DNA of 64,000 nt from Pseudomonadota bacterium (GTDB taxonomy: Bacteria; Pseudomonadota; Alphaproteobacteria; Rhizobiales; Rhizobiaceae). Under the pieces are notes generated by a model. The model saw nothing but the letters and a program-made list of their open reading frames with translations, had not been told where the DNA came from and ran no database searches. The translations under genes and the position numbers were made by a program. The stretch spans positions 1 to 64,000 of the forward strand of contig JAEWDP010000082.1 of NCBI GenBank assembly GCA_023390055.1. Reading direction: 5' to 3'. This document shows, piece after piece, positions 24,723 through 34,745 of this stretch. Position 1 is the first letter of the stretch. Each line of letters starts with the position of its first letter.

Positions 24723-26399
24723 TCAATAGCCCGCGCTCTCCATCTTGCGTCCGGCGATTGCTTTCTCCAGCCAACCAATCTCCATTTCTGGTACAGAGGA
24801 AAGAAGCAATTCCGTATAGGCGTCGAATGGTGGTGTGAGAACGTCGCTCTTGGGACCATAGCGGACTACTTCACCGCGATACATTACGGCAATTGAGTCG
24901 GCAATCGATTCAACTGTCGCAAGATCGTGCGTAATGAAGAGATAGGCAACATCCTCTTCAGACTGAAGTTCGAGCAACAATTTCAAGATGCCGTTGGCCA
25001 CCAATGGATCGAGCGCGCTGGTCACCTCGTCGCAGATGATGAGCTTGGGCTTGGCCGCAAGCGCACGTGCGATGCATACTCGCTGCTTCTGTCCCCCGGA
25101 AAGCTCAGCGGGATAACGATCGGCAAATCCGGTTCCCATCTCGATTTTCTCGAGCAGTTCCGCAATACGCGCATCACGTTGGCTACCGCGCATGCCGAAA
25201 TAGAGCTCCAATGGTCGGCCGATTATCGTTGCGACTGTCTGACGTGGATTCATGGCCGTATCAGCCATCTGGTAAATCATCTGCAGCTCTCGCAGATCGT
25301 CACGGGTGCGGCTGGCGAGTGCATTCGATAATTGTCTCCCGGCAAAGGTGATCGTTCCCTCGCGAGGTGGCAACAAACCGGTAATGGCCCGTGCCAAGGT
25401 CGATTTTCCAGAGCCGGACTCGCCCACAACTGCCAGAGTCTGGCCTGCGGAGATCTCGACCGAGACGTTCTTCAGCACATTGGTTGTGCCGCCACCATAA
25501 GCGGCCGTCACATTGTCGATTTTGAGGATTGGTGTGGGGCTTGGCGGCCTTTCCTCATGCTCAATGTGATGTGCTGAAACCAGTTGTCCGGTGTACTCCC
25601 GGCGCGGCTCCTTGATGATTTGTTGGGTTTCGCCGCACTCGACCAACTTACCGTTGCGCAGGACCATGATTTCGTCGGAGATTTGTGCCACGACTGCAAG
25701 ATCATGTGTAATATACAAGGCAGCGACGCCGGTATCACGAATGGCATTCTTGATTGCTGCCAGAACATCGATCTGAGTTGTCACATCGAGTGCAGTGGTC
25801 GGTTCATCAAAAATGATCAGGTCGGGCTCGGAACAAAGTGCCATTGCCGTCATCACCCGCTGTAATTGCCCACCGGATACCTGATGCGGGTAACGTTGGC
25901 CAATATTATCGGGGTCCGGAAGGCTCAGTTTGCGAAACAACTCCCTGGCCCGAGTCTCTGCCTCAGCACGTGTTGCTGTGTTGTGCTTGAGTGAGGCCTC
26001 GATCACCTGATCCATCAGTTTGTGTGCCGGGTTGAATGCAGCGGCAGCTGACTGTGCTACGTAGCAGACTTCACGGCCGCGTAACTTTCGCACGTCACTC
26101 TTGCTCAAGTCGAGGATGTCCCGACCGTTGAGGATGACCTCGCCTCCTGTGATACGCACCCCTCCGCGACCATAGGCCATAGGAGCAAGGCCGATTGTCG
26201 ATTTTCCCGCCCCGGACTCTCCGATCAGCCCCAGCACTTTTTCCTTTTTCAGCGAGAGGGATACGTCATCGACAATGGTGATGTTGCGAGGAGGTTCTCC
26301 CGGAGGATAAACGGTTGCTTCAATCCGTAGATTACGGATCTCGAGCAGGGGGCCATCTGTCCGGGTGTCGGTATCGGATTTTGCCGGTACGTCAGCCAT
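24723..26399 (-). CDS. Peptide/nickel-type ABC transporter ATPase, two fused domains
   Basis: The 558-residue protein joins two ABC domains (DppD- and DppF-like). First: Walker A GESGAGKST, signature VSGGQLQRVMTAMAL, Walker B LIIFDEPTTALD. Second: GESGSGKST, LSGGQKQRVCIARAL and LIICDEVTSALDP. The last Walker B has Glu-Val in place of the usual Glu-Pro, which is tolerated. It powers the importer encoded by the next two genes; its 5' end overlaps the permease gene by 8 bases. It is last in an operon running from 29790 to 24723. Confidence 0.92.
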   Translation of the reverse strand: MADVPAKSDTDTRTDGPLLEIRNLRIEATVYPPGEPPRNITIVDDVSLSLKKEKVLGLIGESGAGKSTIGLAPMAYGRGGVRITGGEVILNGRDILDLSKSDVRKLRGREVCYVAQSAAAAFNPAHKLMDQVIEASLKHNTATRAEAETRARELFRKLSLPDPDNIGQRYPHQVSGGQLQRVMTAMALCSEPDLIIFDEPTTALDVTTQIDVLAAIKNAIRDTGVAALYITHDLAVVAQISDEIMVLRNGKLVECGETQQIIKEPRREYTGQLVSAHHIEHEERPPSPTPILKIDNVTAAYGGGTTNVLKNVSVEISAGQTLAVVGESGSGKSTLARAITGLLPPREGTITFAGRQLSNALASRTRDDLRELQMIYQMADTAMNPRQTVATIIGRPLELYFGMRGSQRDARIAELLEKIEMGTGFADRYPAELSGGQKQRVCIARALAAKPKLIICDEVTSALDPLVANGILKLLLELQSEEDVAYLFITHDLATVESIADSIAVMYRGEVVRYGPKSDVLTPPFDAYTELLLSSVPEMEIGWLEKAIAGRKMESAGY

Positions 26400-27222
26400 T
26401 ACCTCGGCCTCCCTTCAGGTCGGATGTTCGATTTAAGATCCAGTCGGCAACGAGATTGACCGAGATGGCAAGGGCTGCAATTGCTGCTGCCGGAATAAGC
26501 GCTGCAGGAATGCCGAAGACAATGCCGTCCTTGTTGTCCTTGACCATGCCGCCCCAGTCCGCAGCAGGCGGTTGGACGCCGAGGCCAAGGAATGAGAGAG
26601 CCGAGAGAAAGAGGACTGCGAAGATAAAGCGCAATCCAAGTTCTGCAACAAGTGGCGACAAAGCGTTGGGCAGAACTTCACGCAAGATGATCCAGCGCAG
26701 GCCCTCACCCCGCAACTTTGCGGCTTCGACGAAATCCATGACGTTGATGTCAGCAGCGACCGCACGCGAGAGACGATAAACGCGGGTAGAATCGAGCAGG
26801 CCCATCACCAGGATCAGCGTCACGATCGTTGTCGGCAATACCGATAGCACAACCAGTCCGAAGATGAGGGTCGGTATAGACATCAAAAGATCGACGAAGC
26901 GTGACATCAAAGTGTCGAACCATCCGCCAAGGACAGCTGCTGAAAAGCCAAGAATCGAACCAAGGGTGAAAGACAGAGCAGTTGCCATTGCGGCAATGAA
27001 GATTGTGGTCCTTGCACCGTAGATCATTCTAGAAAGGAGATCGCGGCCAAGATTGTCAGTACCCAGCAGGTGCTGTGCTGACATTGGTTCCCATACATCT
27101 CCAACGATCTCGGCAAGTCCGTAGGGCGCAATGAGGGGAGCAAATACCGCTGTGAGCGCGAAAAGGGCTGTCAGAAGCAACCCAATACCCGCACCGAGCG
27201 GTATGCGTTTGATGTCGAGCAT
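26392..27222 (-). CDS. Peptide-type ABC transporter permease (DppC family)
   Basis: The 276-residue membrane protein has the N-terminal cytoplasmic/TM1 segment typical of DppC, the GTDNLGRDLLSRMIYGARTT core (LGTDNLGRD), the EAA-type loop AAKLRGEGLRWIILREVLPNA and, near the end, SALSFLGLGVQPPAADWGGM. It pairs with the DppB-like permease encoded 9 bases upstream. Confidence 0.92.
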   Translation of the reverse strand: MLDIKRIPLGAGIGLLLTALFALTAVFAPLIAPYGLAEIVGDVWEPMSAQHLLGTDNLGRDLLSRMIYGARTTIFIAAMATALSFTLGSILGFSAAVLGGWFDTLMSRFVDLLMSIPTLIFGLVVLSVLPTTIVTLILVMGLLDSTRVYRLSRAVAADINVMDFVEAAKLRGEGLRWIILREVLPNALSPLVAELGLRFIFAVLFLSALSFLGLGVQPPAADWGGMVKDNKDGIVFGIPAALIPAAAIAALAISVNLVADWILNRTSDLKGGRGNG

Positions 27223-27231
27223 ACCGCCCTC

Positions 27232-28194
27232 CTATTTTGGATGCCTGAGACGAGGATTGGAGAGGATTGCGACGACATCGGCAACAATGTTGAGGCCAAT
27301 GTAAACAGCCGCAAAGATCAGGCCAACGGCCTGCACAACAGGTACGTCCCGCTTGGTAACATGGTCGACGAGATACTGACCCATGCCCGGATAGACGAAA
27401 ATCACCTCAATGACGACGACGCCGACAACGAGAAATGCGAGATTGAGCATAACAACGTTGACAATTGGTGAGATGGCGTTCGGAAACGCGTGACGTCGAA
27501 TGATGTCAAACGCGGAAAGCCCCTTGAGTTCTGCGGTTTCTATGTAGGCTGACTGCATGACATTGAGGATGGCGGCACGTGTCATGCGCATCATGTGCGC
27601 GAGGACAACGAACACGAGCGCCAGGACCGGAAGCGCTATGGCCCTCATGCGGTCGACAAACGGCATGCCGTCGTAGACCGTTGATACGCTTGGAAACCAT
27701 TGGAGCTTCACGGCAAAGAAGAGCATCAGCAGATAACCGATGAAGAACTCAGGTAGCGAGGTTGAGGCGAGTGCAAAGCCGGAAATGGACTTGTCCACGA
27801 TCCCGCCGCGATAGCGAACCGCCAGCAAACCGAGCAGTATGGCGAGAGGAACAGAGATAATTGCAGCCCAGAAGGCAAGGAACAGAGTGTTCCACAGCCT
27901 GCCACCAAGCGAGCTAGCGATGTCTTGCCCATTTGACAGCGCTGTCCCAAGGTCTCCGGTCAGGATGCCGCCGAGCCAATGGAAGTAACGGATAAACGCT
28001 GGATCGTTCAACCCGAGCTCTTTGCGCAGATTGGCCAGTGCCTCCGGTGTTGCCGCTTGGCCCAGGATCGATTGGGCCACGTCACCAGGAAGAATTTGTG
28101 TCCCCGCAAAAATAAGCACGGAGACAGCAAGGAGCAGAATGATACCCAGCGCTATACGCTGGGTAATCAATTTTACGATCAGGGGGTTCACCAT
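27232..28194 (-). CDS. Peptide-type ABC transporter permease (DppB family)
   Basis: The 320-residue membrane protein begins with a DppB-type TM1 (RIALGIILLLAVSVLIFAG), then LPGDVAQSILG and LGLNDPAFIRYFHWL, an EAA loop (AELKGLSAFDIIRRHAFPNA) and the C-terminal VEVIFVYPGMGQYLV and DVPVVQAVGLI. It follows the binding-protein gene by only three bases, so the operon order is binding protein, B, C, ATPase. Confidence 0.92.
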   Translation of the reverse strand: MVNPLIVKLITQRIALGIILLLAVSVLIFAGTQILPGDVAQSILGQAATPEALANLRKELGLNDPAFIRYFHWLGGILTGDLGTALSNGQDIASSLGGRLWNTLFLAFWAAIISVPLAILLGLLAVRYRGGIVDKSISGFALASTSLPEFFIGYLLMLFFAVKLQWFPSVSTVYDGMPFVDRMRAIALPVLALVFVVLAHMMRMTRAAILNVMQSAYIETAELKGLSAFDIIRRHAFPNAISPIVNVVMLNLAFLVVGVVVIEVIFVYPGMGQYLVDHVTKRDVPVVQAVGLIFAAVYIGLNIVADVVAILSNPRLRHPK

Positions 28195-28197
28195 CGG

Positions 28198-29790
28198 TCA
28201 GTCTTGCTGCAACCAGACCCGGATCGCCGCCTTGAGATTGGACGTTTCGTGGTTTGGATCTGCAACCCAGCCCTTCACTTCTTCACGGTGGGCATCGAGG
28301 AAGTCGTTGAACATCGGCAAGATCAGGCCGCCGTCGTCGCGAACAAGCATTGCTGCTTCACGGTACATCTCGGCACGCTTCGTGTCGTCAAGTTCTGCAC
28401 GCGCTTCCAGGATGATCTTGTCGAATTTCTCATTGAAGAACCGCGTGTCGTTCCAGTCCGCGTCGCTGGTATAGGCGGTCGAGTACATCGAATCCTGTGT
28501 CGGACGCCCACCCCAGTAAGAGGTGCTGAAGGGTTGCTTGTTCCAGACTTCGGTCCAATAGCCATCACCAGGCTCTCGCTTGATTTCGATCTGGATACCT
28601 GCCTTGGCAGCCTGTTGCTGGTAAAGCTGGGCGGCGTCAACGGCGCCAGGAAACGCCACGTCAGAAGTACGCAGAAGGATTGGTCCGCTGTGGCCAGATT
28701 TTTGAAAGTGGAATTTGGCCTTGTCAGGATCGTATGTACGCTGCTCAATGTTTTCGGGGTAGAGAGCGTAGCTCTTGTTTATCGGGAAGTCATTTCCAAC
28801 CGACGCATGACCTTGCAGGATTTGGGAGACCATCTGTTCCCGATCCATTGCAAGCTTCAAGGCCGTGCGCAGATCATGGTTGTCGAATGGTGTGGTGTTG
28901 CAGTGCATGATGAAGACATAGTGGCCCTTGGAGGGTACGCTCTCGATCACCACACCAGGTGCGCGCTTCAGTAGTGCTACCGTTTTTGGTTCGACACGAT
29001 TGATGATGTGTACCTGGCCGGACTGCAATGCGGACATGCGTGCGGTGTTGTCGTTCATCACAATCACTTCGACGCTGTCGACATGCCCGACGTCATCGCG
29101 CCAGTAACCATCATACTTCGTTGATACATGACGAACGCCGGGTTCGTTTACCTCGACCTTGTAGGGACCGGTGCCGATGCCGGCGTCAGGGGCGTCCATG
29201 CCGCCATTTGGCTGGATGATGAGATGGTAGTCGGTAAGCAGCAATGGAAGGTCGGCATTGCCACGCAGGAGCTTAAAGACGACATTGTCGCCGTCAACGC
29301 TGATGTCTTCTATGTCTGTCAGGATGCCGAGGGCCGCAGACTTGGTGTTTTCGTCCGAATGACGCCGGATTGTCTGCGCAACATCCTCTGGTGTGAGATC
29401 CTTGCCATTGTGAAAAGTCACACCCTTTCGGATCTTGAAACGCCATTCTGCCGCGTCATCGGATGCTTCCCAGGACTCTGCCAGAACGGGTTGTGCCGTG
29501 CCGTCTTCGGGCGATTGAATAACCAGAAGCTCGCCCCAGGTCGAGCCGAAGTTTTGCGGTACCTGTGTCAGGAAGGTCGCAGGATCGAGGCTGTTGGTTG
29601 ATTCACCTCCAACGAGACCCATCTTCAGAGCCCCGCCTTTTTGGGGCGCCTGTGCATTGGCGGCACTTACAAGAAGAGAATTTGCAAATGTCGCAGTAAC
29701 ACCCAATGCTGCGGCGCGGCCAAGAAAGTCACGCCGGCTCAGCCGTCCAACTGCAACGCTGCGGCTTAGAAACTCGAGTTCTCTCGACAT
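28198..29790 (-). CDS. Peptide-type ABC substrate-binding protein, Tat-exported
   Basis: The 530-residue SBP_bac_5 protein carries a twin-arginine signal (LSRRDFLGRAAALGV, processed near NAQA). Family segments include DPATFLTQVP, FKIRKGVTFHNGKDLTPEDV, GTGPYKV, YWGGRPTQDSMY and a C-terminal GGLILPMFNDF. Tat export suggests the protein folds before secretion. It is clearly paralogous to the binding protein at 31061-32632. GAGGAGA before ATG 29790 sets the start. The ligand is unknown; a modified peptide or amide is plausible from the nearby CocE-type hydrolase. Confidence 0.9.
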   Translation of the reverse strand: MSRELEFLSRSVAVGRLSRRDFLGRAAALGVTATFANSLLVSAANAQAPQKGGALKMGLVGGESTNSLDPATFLTQVPQNFGSTWGELLVIQSPEDGTAQPVLAESWEASDDAAEWRFKIRKGVTFHNGKDLTPEDVAQTIRRHSDENTKSAALGILTDIEDISVDGDNVVFKLLRGNADLPLLLTDYHLIIQPNGGMDAPDAGIGTGPYKVEVNEPGVRHVSTKYDGYWRDDVGHVDSVEVIVMNDNTARMSALQSGQVHIINRVEPKTVALLKRAPGVVIESVPSKGHYVFIMHCNTTPFDNHDLRTALKLAMDREQMVSQILQGHASVGNDFPINKSYALYPENIEQRTYDPDKAKFHFQKSGHSGPILLRTSDVAFPGAVDAAQLYQQQAAKAGIQIEIKREPGDGYWTEVWNKQPFSTSYWGGRPTQDSMYSTAYTSDADWNDTRFFNEKFDKIILEARAELDDTKRAEMYREAAMLVRDDGGLILPMFNDFLDAHREEVKGWVADPNHETSNLKAAIRVWLQQD

Positions 29791-30127
29791 GAAATTCTCC
29801 TCAATCTTGTTTAGGTTCCCGTGGGCCAGGTTGGGCGGCCTCATTAATCAGAAAATACTGGCTTTAATATCAGGAAACTGACTGCGTCGTTTGCGACATG
29901 ACCTGACGTAAACAGGATGATTGTCCGGGTCAACCTTGTATGTGCCATTTATTCTTCATGATATCGGACGCGATTGATGTGTCTACTGGTTCAACAGGCG
30001 ATGGATGACGAAGTGCATCGCGGTGTCTAAATCTGTCTTTGTGAAGGATTGGAGAGTAGAAATACTTGTGAGGCCGGTCGGGTCACTTGCAAGGGATCGT
30101 CGTGATCGTCTTTCCAATTGATGGAGC
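29791..30127. other. Intergenic region with the promoter of the 29790-24723 operon
   Basis: The 337 bases lie between the binding-protein start and the HTH gene stop, both on the minus strand. A possible minus-strand -35 (TTGACC, near 29920) is followed about 17 bases later by a poor -10. No strong terminator or dyad is visible. Confidence 0.3.
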
Positions 30128-30934
30128 CTAGAGATCTCCATCAAAGGTGGGGGAGACGGTGACCAGTTTCGACCCTGGTGACGTCAGGTAGTGCTTGACA
30201 GGCTCCGGGAGCGAACCGTCAATCTTGTACAAGCCGCATCTCGAGATCAGTGCACGCAGGTCAACGTCGTGCCCGAGATAGCGCCAGATCATTCGCGATG
30301 TATAGGGAAGATTCTCCTTTCTCCACGATACGCCCATGGTGATACCACGCAAGTACAGTCGCTGATGAATTTCAAAGGGCATGAGGATCGTTTGAGCAAG
30401 CATCGTGTGCTCCCCATGTGTGCGTTCGGTGACAAAGATACGATTGCGTTGATATGCAGCAAGCCCAATGTAGCGCGCGTGCATGTCGATTCCGCTTGTG
30501 CTGTCGTTTATGCGTTCCCGTGAAGCAACGACGACACGCCCGTTGCGCTCCTTCAGGTGCGTGCAGGCGCATACGACCTTGCCGGGCCATGACATCGATA
30601 AATGGTAGGTTTGATAGAAGCCGAGGTAACGCTCCATCATGGACATGTCGCCGGGATATGCATCGAAAAGAGCGTCGCTCTGCTCGGCGGGAATGTTCAG
30701 GCCGGACAGTCGTTTGCGAAAGATGTCGCAAGGCAGGTTAAAGGCTTCTGGCTCGACCGCGAACGCTCTCGCGATGCGTAACTGGTTATGAGCAGATGGT
30801 AGCGCTTGACCGTTGATGTAGCGATTGAATTGTTGTCGATTAATGCCGATCTCGCGACAGACTTGAGAAATCGATGTTCGCGTTCCGCATGCATGCTTGA
30901 GATTGGTGGCGTATGTATGCCGGACTTCATTCAT
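30128..30934 (-). CDS. XRE-type HTH transcriptional regulator with unknown sensor domain
   Basis: The 268-residue protein has an N-terminal helix-turn-helix (ISQVCREIGINRQQFNRYIN, residues about 22-41), then a 200-residue domain I cannot name (YLGFYQTYHLSMSWPGKVV, RYIGLAAYQRNRIFVTERT, LPYTSRMIWRYLGHDVDLRAL). It lies between two paralogous binding-protein genes, divergent from the one at 31061 with about 126 bases between starts. It probably controls one or both transport operons. Effector unknown. Confidence 0.75.
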   Translation of the reverse strand: MNEVRHTYATNLKHACGTRTSISQVCREIGINRQQFNRYINGQALPSAHNQLRIARAFAVEPEAFNLPCDIFRKRLSGLNIPAEQSDALFDAYPGDMSMMERYLGFYQTYHLSMSWPGKVVCACTHLKERNGRVVVASRERINDSTSGIDMHARYIGLAAYQRNRIFVTERTHGEHTMLAQTILMPFEIHQRLYLRGITMGVSWRKENLPYTSRMIWRYLGHDVDLRALISRCGLYKIDGSLPEPVKHYLTSPGSKLVTVSPTFDGDL

Positions 30935-31060
30935 GATTGTTCAGATCCCGATGTCTCTAGTAGCGTAAAAGAACATAAACTAGCGTCAAGTCGTGAACTT
31001 GAGGAGTCGCCGAATATTGGGCACGATCGGAGGTATCTTCAAACTTTCAGAGGTCCATCA

Positions 31061-32632
31061 ATGAGAGACAATCGTCAGGAAACGCCGCGCATCAACCCTA
31101 CTCGACGGGGCTTCGTTCAAGGCGGCGTCGCATTGTTCTCCCTGACAGCCACGGGCTTTCCGTTGACAAGGGCGTTCGCACAAGAGCCGAAGCGTGGTGG
31201 GCATTTGAAACTTGGTATTGGAGGTGGTGCATCGGCCGATACCCTGGATCCAGCCTTGGCAAGCGCCACAGTTGCTTTCACAATTGCTCATACCTGGGGT
31301 GATACACTCGTTGAATCGCATCCTGAGACTGGCGAGGCGATGCCGGGACTGGCCGAATCCTGGTCACCATCGGCAGATGCAAAGGTCTGGACGTTCAAGA
31401 TCAGGCAGGGGGTGACTTTCCATGACGGCAAGCCGCTGACTGTTGCTGATGTTGTTGCAACACTGAAGCGACATGTGGACGAGAAGTCGCAGTCCGGAGC
31501 GCTCGGGCTCCTTGGTTCGCTTGTGCGGATCGAGGAGACAGCAGGTGATCTCGTGATTACGTCTTCGGAAGGCAATTCCGATCTGCCACTCCTTCTTACA
31601 GATTATCACCTGCAGATTCAGCCGAATGGCGGGCTGGATGATCCAAATGCCGCAATCGGTACCGGACCATACAAATTGACCGGATATGAGCCCGGTATTC
31701 GCGCGACCTTTGAGAAAAACCAGGAGGATTGGCGCGAAGACCGTGGCTATGTCGACAGTGTCGAAATTATCGTCATGAACGATGCGACGGCGCGAATGTC
31801 CGCTCTGATGTCTGGACAGGTCCATTTCATTAATACCATCGAGCCGAAGACGGTGAACCTGTTGCAGCGGGCGCCGAACGTGGAAATCCTACAAACGTCA
31901 GGTAAGGGCTTTTATTCCTTTCTTATGCATTGCGACACCGCACCCTTCGACAACAATGATCTGAGAATGGCGCTCAAGCTCGCAATCGACAGAGAAGCTC
32001 TTCTAAAACAGGTTCTCGGCGGCTTCGGTACTTTGGGCAATGATTATCCAGTGAATGAAAACTATGCGCTGGCGCCCACCGACATCGAGCAACGTGTTTA
32101 TGACCCCGAAAAGGCTGCGTTCCACTATAAGAAATCAGGTTACGACCAGCCGATCCTTCTGCGGACTTCCGAAGCAGCCTTTCCCGGCGCTGTAGATGCT
32201 GCGCAGTTGTTCCAGCAAAGTGCGAGCAAGGCGGGTATTCCGATTGAAGTCCGGCGTGAGCCTAGTGACGGATACTGGACCGAGGTCTGGAATGCAAAGC
32301 CGTTCTGCGCGTCCTATTGGGGTGGTCGTCCGACCCAGGACTCACGCTATGCTACATCGTATGTGTCGAATGCCGAATGGAATGATACCCGTTTCAAGCG
32401 CCCCGATTTTGACAAGCTTGTTTATCAGGCTCGCGCTGAACTCGATGATGACAAGCGTCGTGCACTTTATCGCCAGATTGCTCTCATTGTGCGCGACGAA
32501 GGCGGGCTCATTTTGCCAGTCTTCAACGATTACGTGAATGCTGCTTCTACGCAGTTGAAAGGATTCGTGCACGATATTGGCAACGACATATCCAATGGAA
32601 AGGTTGCAAGCCGTGTCTGGCTGGATACCTGA
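31061..32632 (+). CDS. Peptide-type ABC substrate-binding protein, Tat-exported, paralogue of 28198-29790
   Basis: The 523-residue SBP_bac_5 protein has a twin-arginine leader (PTRRGFVQGGVALFSLTATG, ending near RAFA). Long blocks match the neighbouring paralogue nearly residue for residue: VIVMNDxTARMSAL, NDLRxALKLAxDRE, LRTSxxAFPGAVDAAQL, SDGYWTEVWN, YWGGRPTQDS. It has no permease of its own and probably shares the 24723-28194 transporter with a different ligand range. ATG 31061 is chosen because AGAGG precedes it and the Tat motif follows at once. It is followed 118 bases later by a CocE-type hydrolase on the same strand. Confidence 0.9.
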   Translation: MRDNRQETPRINPTRRGFVQGGVALFSLTATGFPLTRAFAQEPKRGGHLKLGIGGGASADTLDPALASATVAFTIAHTWGDTLVESHPETGEAMPGLAESWSPSADAKVWTFKIRQGVTFHDGKPLTVADVVATLKRHVDEKSQSGALGLLGSLVRIEETAGDLVITSSEGNSDLPLLLTDYHLQIQPNGGLDDPNAAIGTGPYKLTGYEPGIRATFEKNQEDWREDRGYVDSVEIIVMNDATARMSALMSGQVHFINTIEPKTVNLLQRAPNVEILQTSGKGFYSFLMHCDTAPFDNNDLRMALKLAIDREALLKQVLGGFGTLGNDYPVNENYALAPTDIEQRVYDPEKAAFHYKKSGYDQPILLRTSEAAFPGAVDAAQLFQQSASKAGIPIEVRREPSDGYWTEVWNAKPFCASYWGGRPTQDSRYATSYVSNAEWNDTRFKRPDFDKLVYQARAELDDDKRRALYRQIALIVRDEGGLILPVFNDYVNAASTQLKGFVHDIGNDISNGKVASRVWLDT

Positions 32633-32750
32633 TCATCGATACCTCCGGTAATGATTGTCACCTTCAAGCCGACGGATGTCACGCGCCGAATGTGCGAACT
32701 GCTGCGTTTCATCCGTTAGCCAACAGTCTTCTTTTTCTCGGGAAAATCTA

Positions 32751-34745
32751 ATGAGCCAAAGCCAGTTCACTGTGCTGGACAACGAATGGATCACCGTTCG
32801 TGACGGAACGCAACTCGCTGCCCGCATCTGGATGCCAAGGCAGGCGGCGTCTCAGCCAGTACCTTCCGTTCTTGAGTTCCTTCCCTATCGCAAGCGCAAT
32901 GGGACTGCACCGCGCGATGAATCCACGTATCCTGCTTTCGCAGCCGCCGGAATCGCCGGCGTGCGTGTCGACATTCGTGGGTCAGGCGAATCGGAAGGTG
33001 TAATCGACGGTGAATACACCCCACGCGAACTCTCTGATGCCTGCGAGGTCATTGAATGGATCGCGCGTCAGCCCTGGTCGAACGGTAACGTCGGGATGAT
33101 GGGGATATCCTGGGGTGGATTCAACTGTCTCCAGGTTGCTGCCTTGAAGCCGACGGCCCTCAAGGCCGTGATATCGATCGCATCGACTACTGATCGCTAC
33201 AACGATGACATCCATTACAAGAATGGCACTCATTTGTCCGCACAGCTTTCCTGGGCCGCCACCATGCAGGCTTATCAGTCACGAGCGCCGGATCCTGCAA
33301 TTGTTGGGGATCGGTGGCGTGAAATGTGGCTCCAGCGCCTTGAGGACGAACCGTTTTTCATGGAAGAGTGGCTGCGCCACCAACGCCGCGACGGGTTCTG
33401 GGAGCACGGTTCGATCTGTGAGAATTTTGAAGAATTCTCTGTTCCCGCACTCGTGATCGCAGGCTGGGCCGATGGCTACAGAAACACACCTCTCAAGGCG
33501 GTGGAGGGTATGCCGCGAATGGCCAGAGCCCTCATAGGCCCATGGGTTCACAAGTATCCACATTTCGCATATCCAAAACCACGTGCCGATTTCCTTGGTG
33601 AAGCAATTGCCTGGTGGAACTGTTGGCTCCGTGATGAGAAAAACGGTGCGGATGCAATTCCTCAGGTCAGGGCCTATATCCTTGACGGGCCAAAGCCGGC
33701 ATTGTGGCGCGACCGTGACCCAGGATTCTGGGTGGCGAAGAAGGAGTGGTCCAAACCTGCAACACTCGATCTGGCGATTGCCAGGGACATGCAGCTCACT
33801 CCGAATGTCGAGCAGAAGGCTGAAGGGAAAACGATCTTACGTTCTCCGCTTGATACGGGCACGGCCTCCGGCGAGTGGTTTACGTTGAAGCCAGATTCCG
33901 AGTTACCCGGTGACCAGCGTCCTGATGATGCCGGTTCAGTTATATTTGACAGCGCACCGATTGATGGGGATGTTCTTGTGCTGGGGCAACCCGTCGTCAA
34001 TGTAAGGGTTACAAGTGACGCACCTCTCGCCAATCTTTGCGTAAGAATAGTTGACGTTCACCCGGATGGGACGGCAACCCGCGTGACATTCGGTGTACTC
34101 AACCTGGCGCATCGCGACGGTAATGCTGAACCTTTGCCTCTTGTGCCGGGGCAACCGGTCGATCTCGCGCTGACCCTGGACGCTTGCGGTTATCGGTTTG
34201 CACCTGGGCACCGCATCCGGCTGGCTCTTTCAACGGCCTACTGGCCGATGATCCTTCCGCCACCCGTGGATGTGTCACTCGAACTGGATCTTGCCTCGGT
34301 CGAACTGGGCTTGCCTCTGCTTGGTGAACATGACCGGATTTCTGTCCCCGAACCAGCCAATCCCGATCCATTGCCGCGATATGAGATACAGGAGAAAGGT
34401 GGATCGCAACGTATTGTAGAACGGGACCTCGTTGCCGGTCGTACGCACTACCGCGTATTTGAGGATACGGGCCTCAATTGCCATCCGGAAAATGGATTGG
34501 CGTCGCGTGAAATCTGTGAAGAGATTTGGTCGATAGACACAGACGATCCGCTCTCAGTGACAGGTTCAAGCCGCTGGACCTGTATTGCCGAGCGTCAGGG
34601 ATGGAGGACGACTACACATGTGACATCGACTCTCTCCTGTACGGAAACGGAGTGGATCATTGCCGCGTTGGTTGAAGCAATTGACGATGGAGCAACCATC
34701 TTCTCACGGCGCAAGGAGACAAGGATCCGACGTGACTTGATGTAG
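32751..34745 (+). CDS. CocE/NonD-family alpha/beta hydrolase (peptidase S15-like)
   Basis: The 664-residue protein has an alpha/beta-hydrolase core with the nucleophile motif GISWGG (Ser120), LEFLPYRKRNGT, VRVDIRGSGESEG, and later IAGWADGYRNTPLKA and GPWVHKYPHFA, where the acid and His residues are expected. A C-terminal jelly-roll (X-Pro dipeptidyl-peptidase C-terminal-like, LDPG-type VNVRVTSDAPLANLCVRI) follows. Family members hydrolyse esters, amides or N-terminal Xaa-Pro peptides. It has no signal peptide, so it probably cleaves a substrate imported by the neighbouring transporter. CGGGAAAA before ATG 32751 supports the start. Confidence 0.87.
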   Translation: MSQSQFTVLDNEWITVRDGTQLAARIWMPRQAASQPVPSVLEFLPYRKRNGTAPRDESTYPAFAAAGIAGVRVDIRGSGESEGVIDGEYTPRELSDACEVIEWIARQPWSNGNVGMMGISWGGFNCLQVAALKPTALKAVISIASTTDRYNDDIHYKNGTHLSAQLSWAATMQAYQSRAPDPAIVGDRWREMWLQRLEDEPFFMEEWLRHQRRDGFWEHGSICENFEEFSVPALVIAGWADGYRNTPLKAVEGMPRMARALIGPWVHKYPHFAYPKPRADFLGEAIAWWNCWLRDEKNGADAIPQVRAYILDGPKPALWRDRDPGFWVAKKEWSKPATLDLAIARDMQLTPNVEQKAEGKTILRSPLDTGTASGEWFTLKPDSELPGDQRPDDAGSVIFDSAPIDGDVLVLGQPVVNVRVTSDAPLANLCVRIVDVHPDGTATRVTFGVLNLAHRDGNAEPLPLVPGQPVDLALTLDACGYRFAPGHRIRLALSTAYWPMILPPPVDVSLELDLASVELGLPLLGEHDRISVPEPANPDPLPRYEIQEKGGSQRIVERDLVAGRTHYRVFEDTGLNCHPENGLASREICEEIWSIDTDDPLSVTGSSRWTCIAERQGWRTTTHVTSTLSCTETEWIIAALVEAIDDGATIFSRRKETRIRRDLM

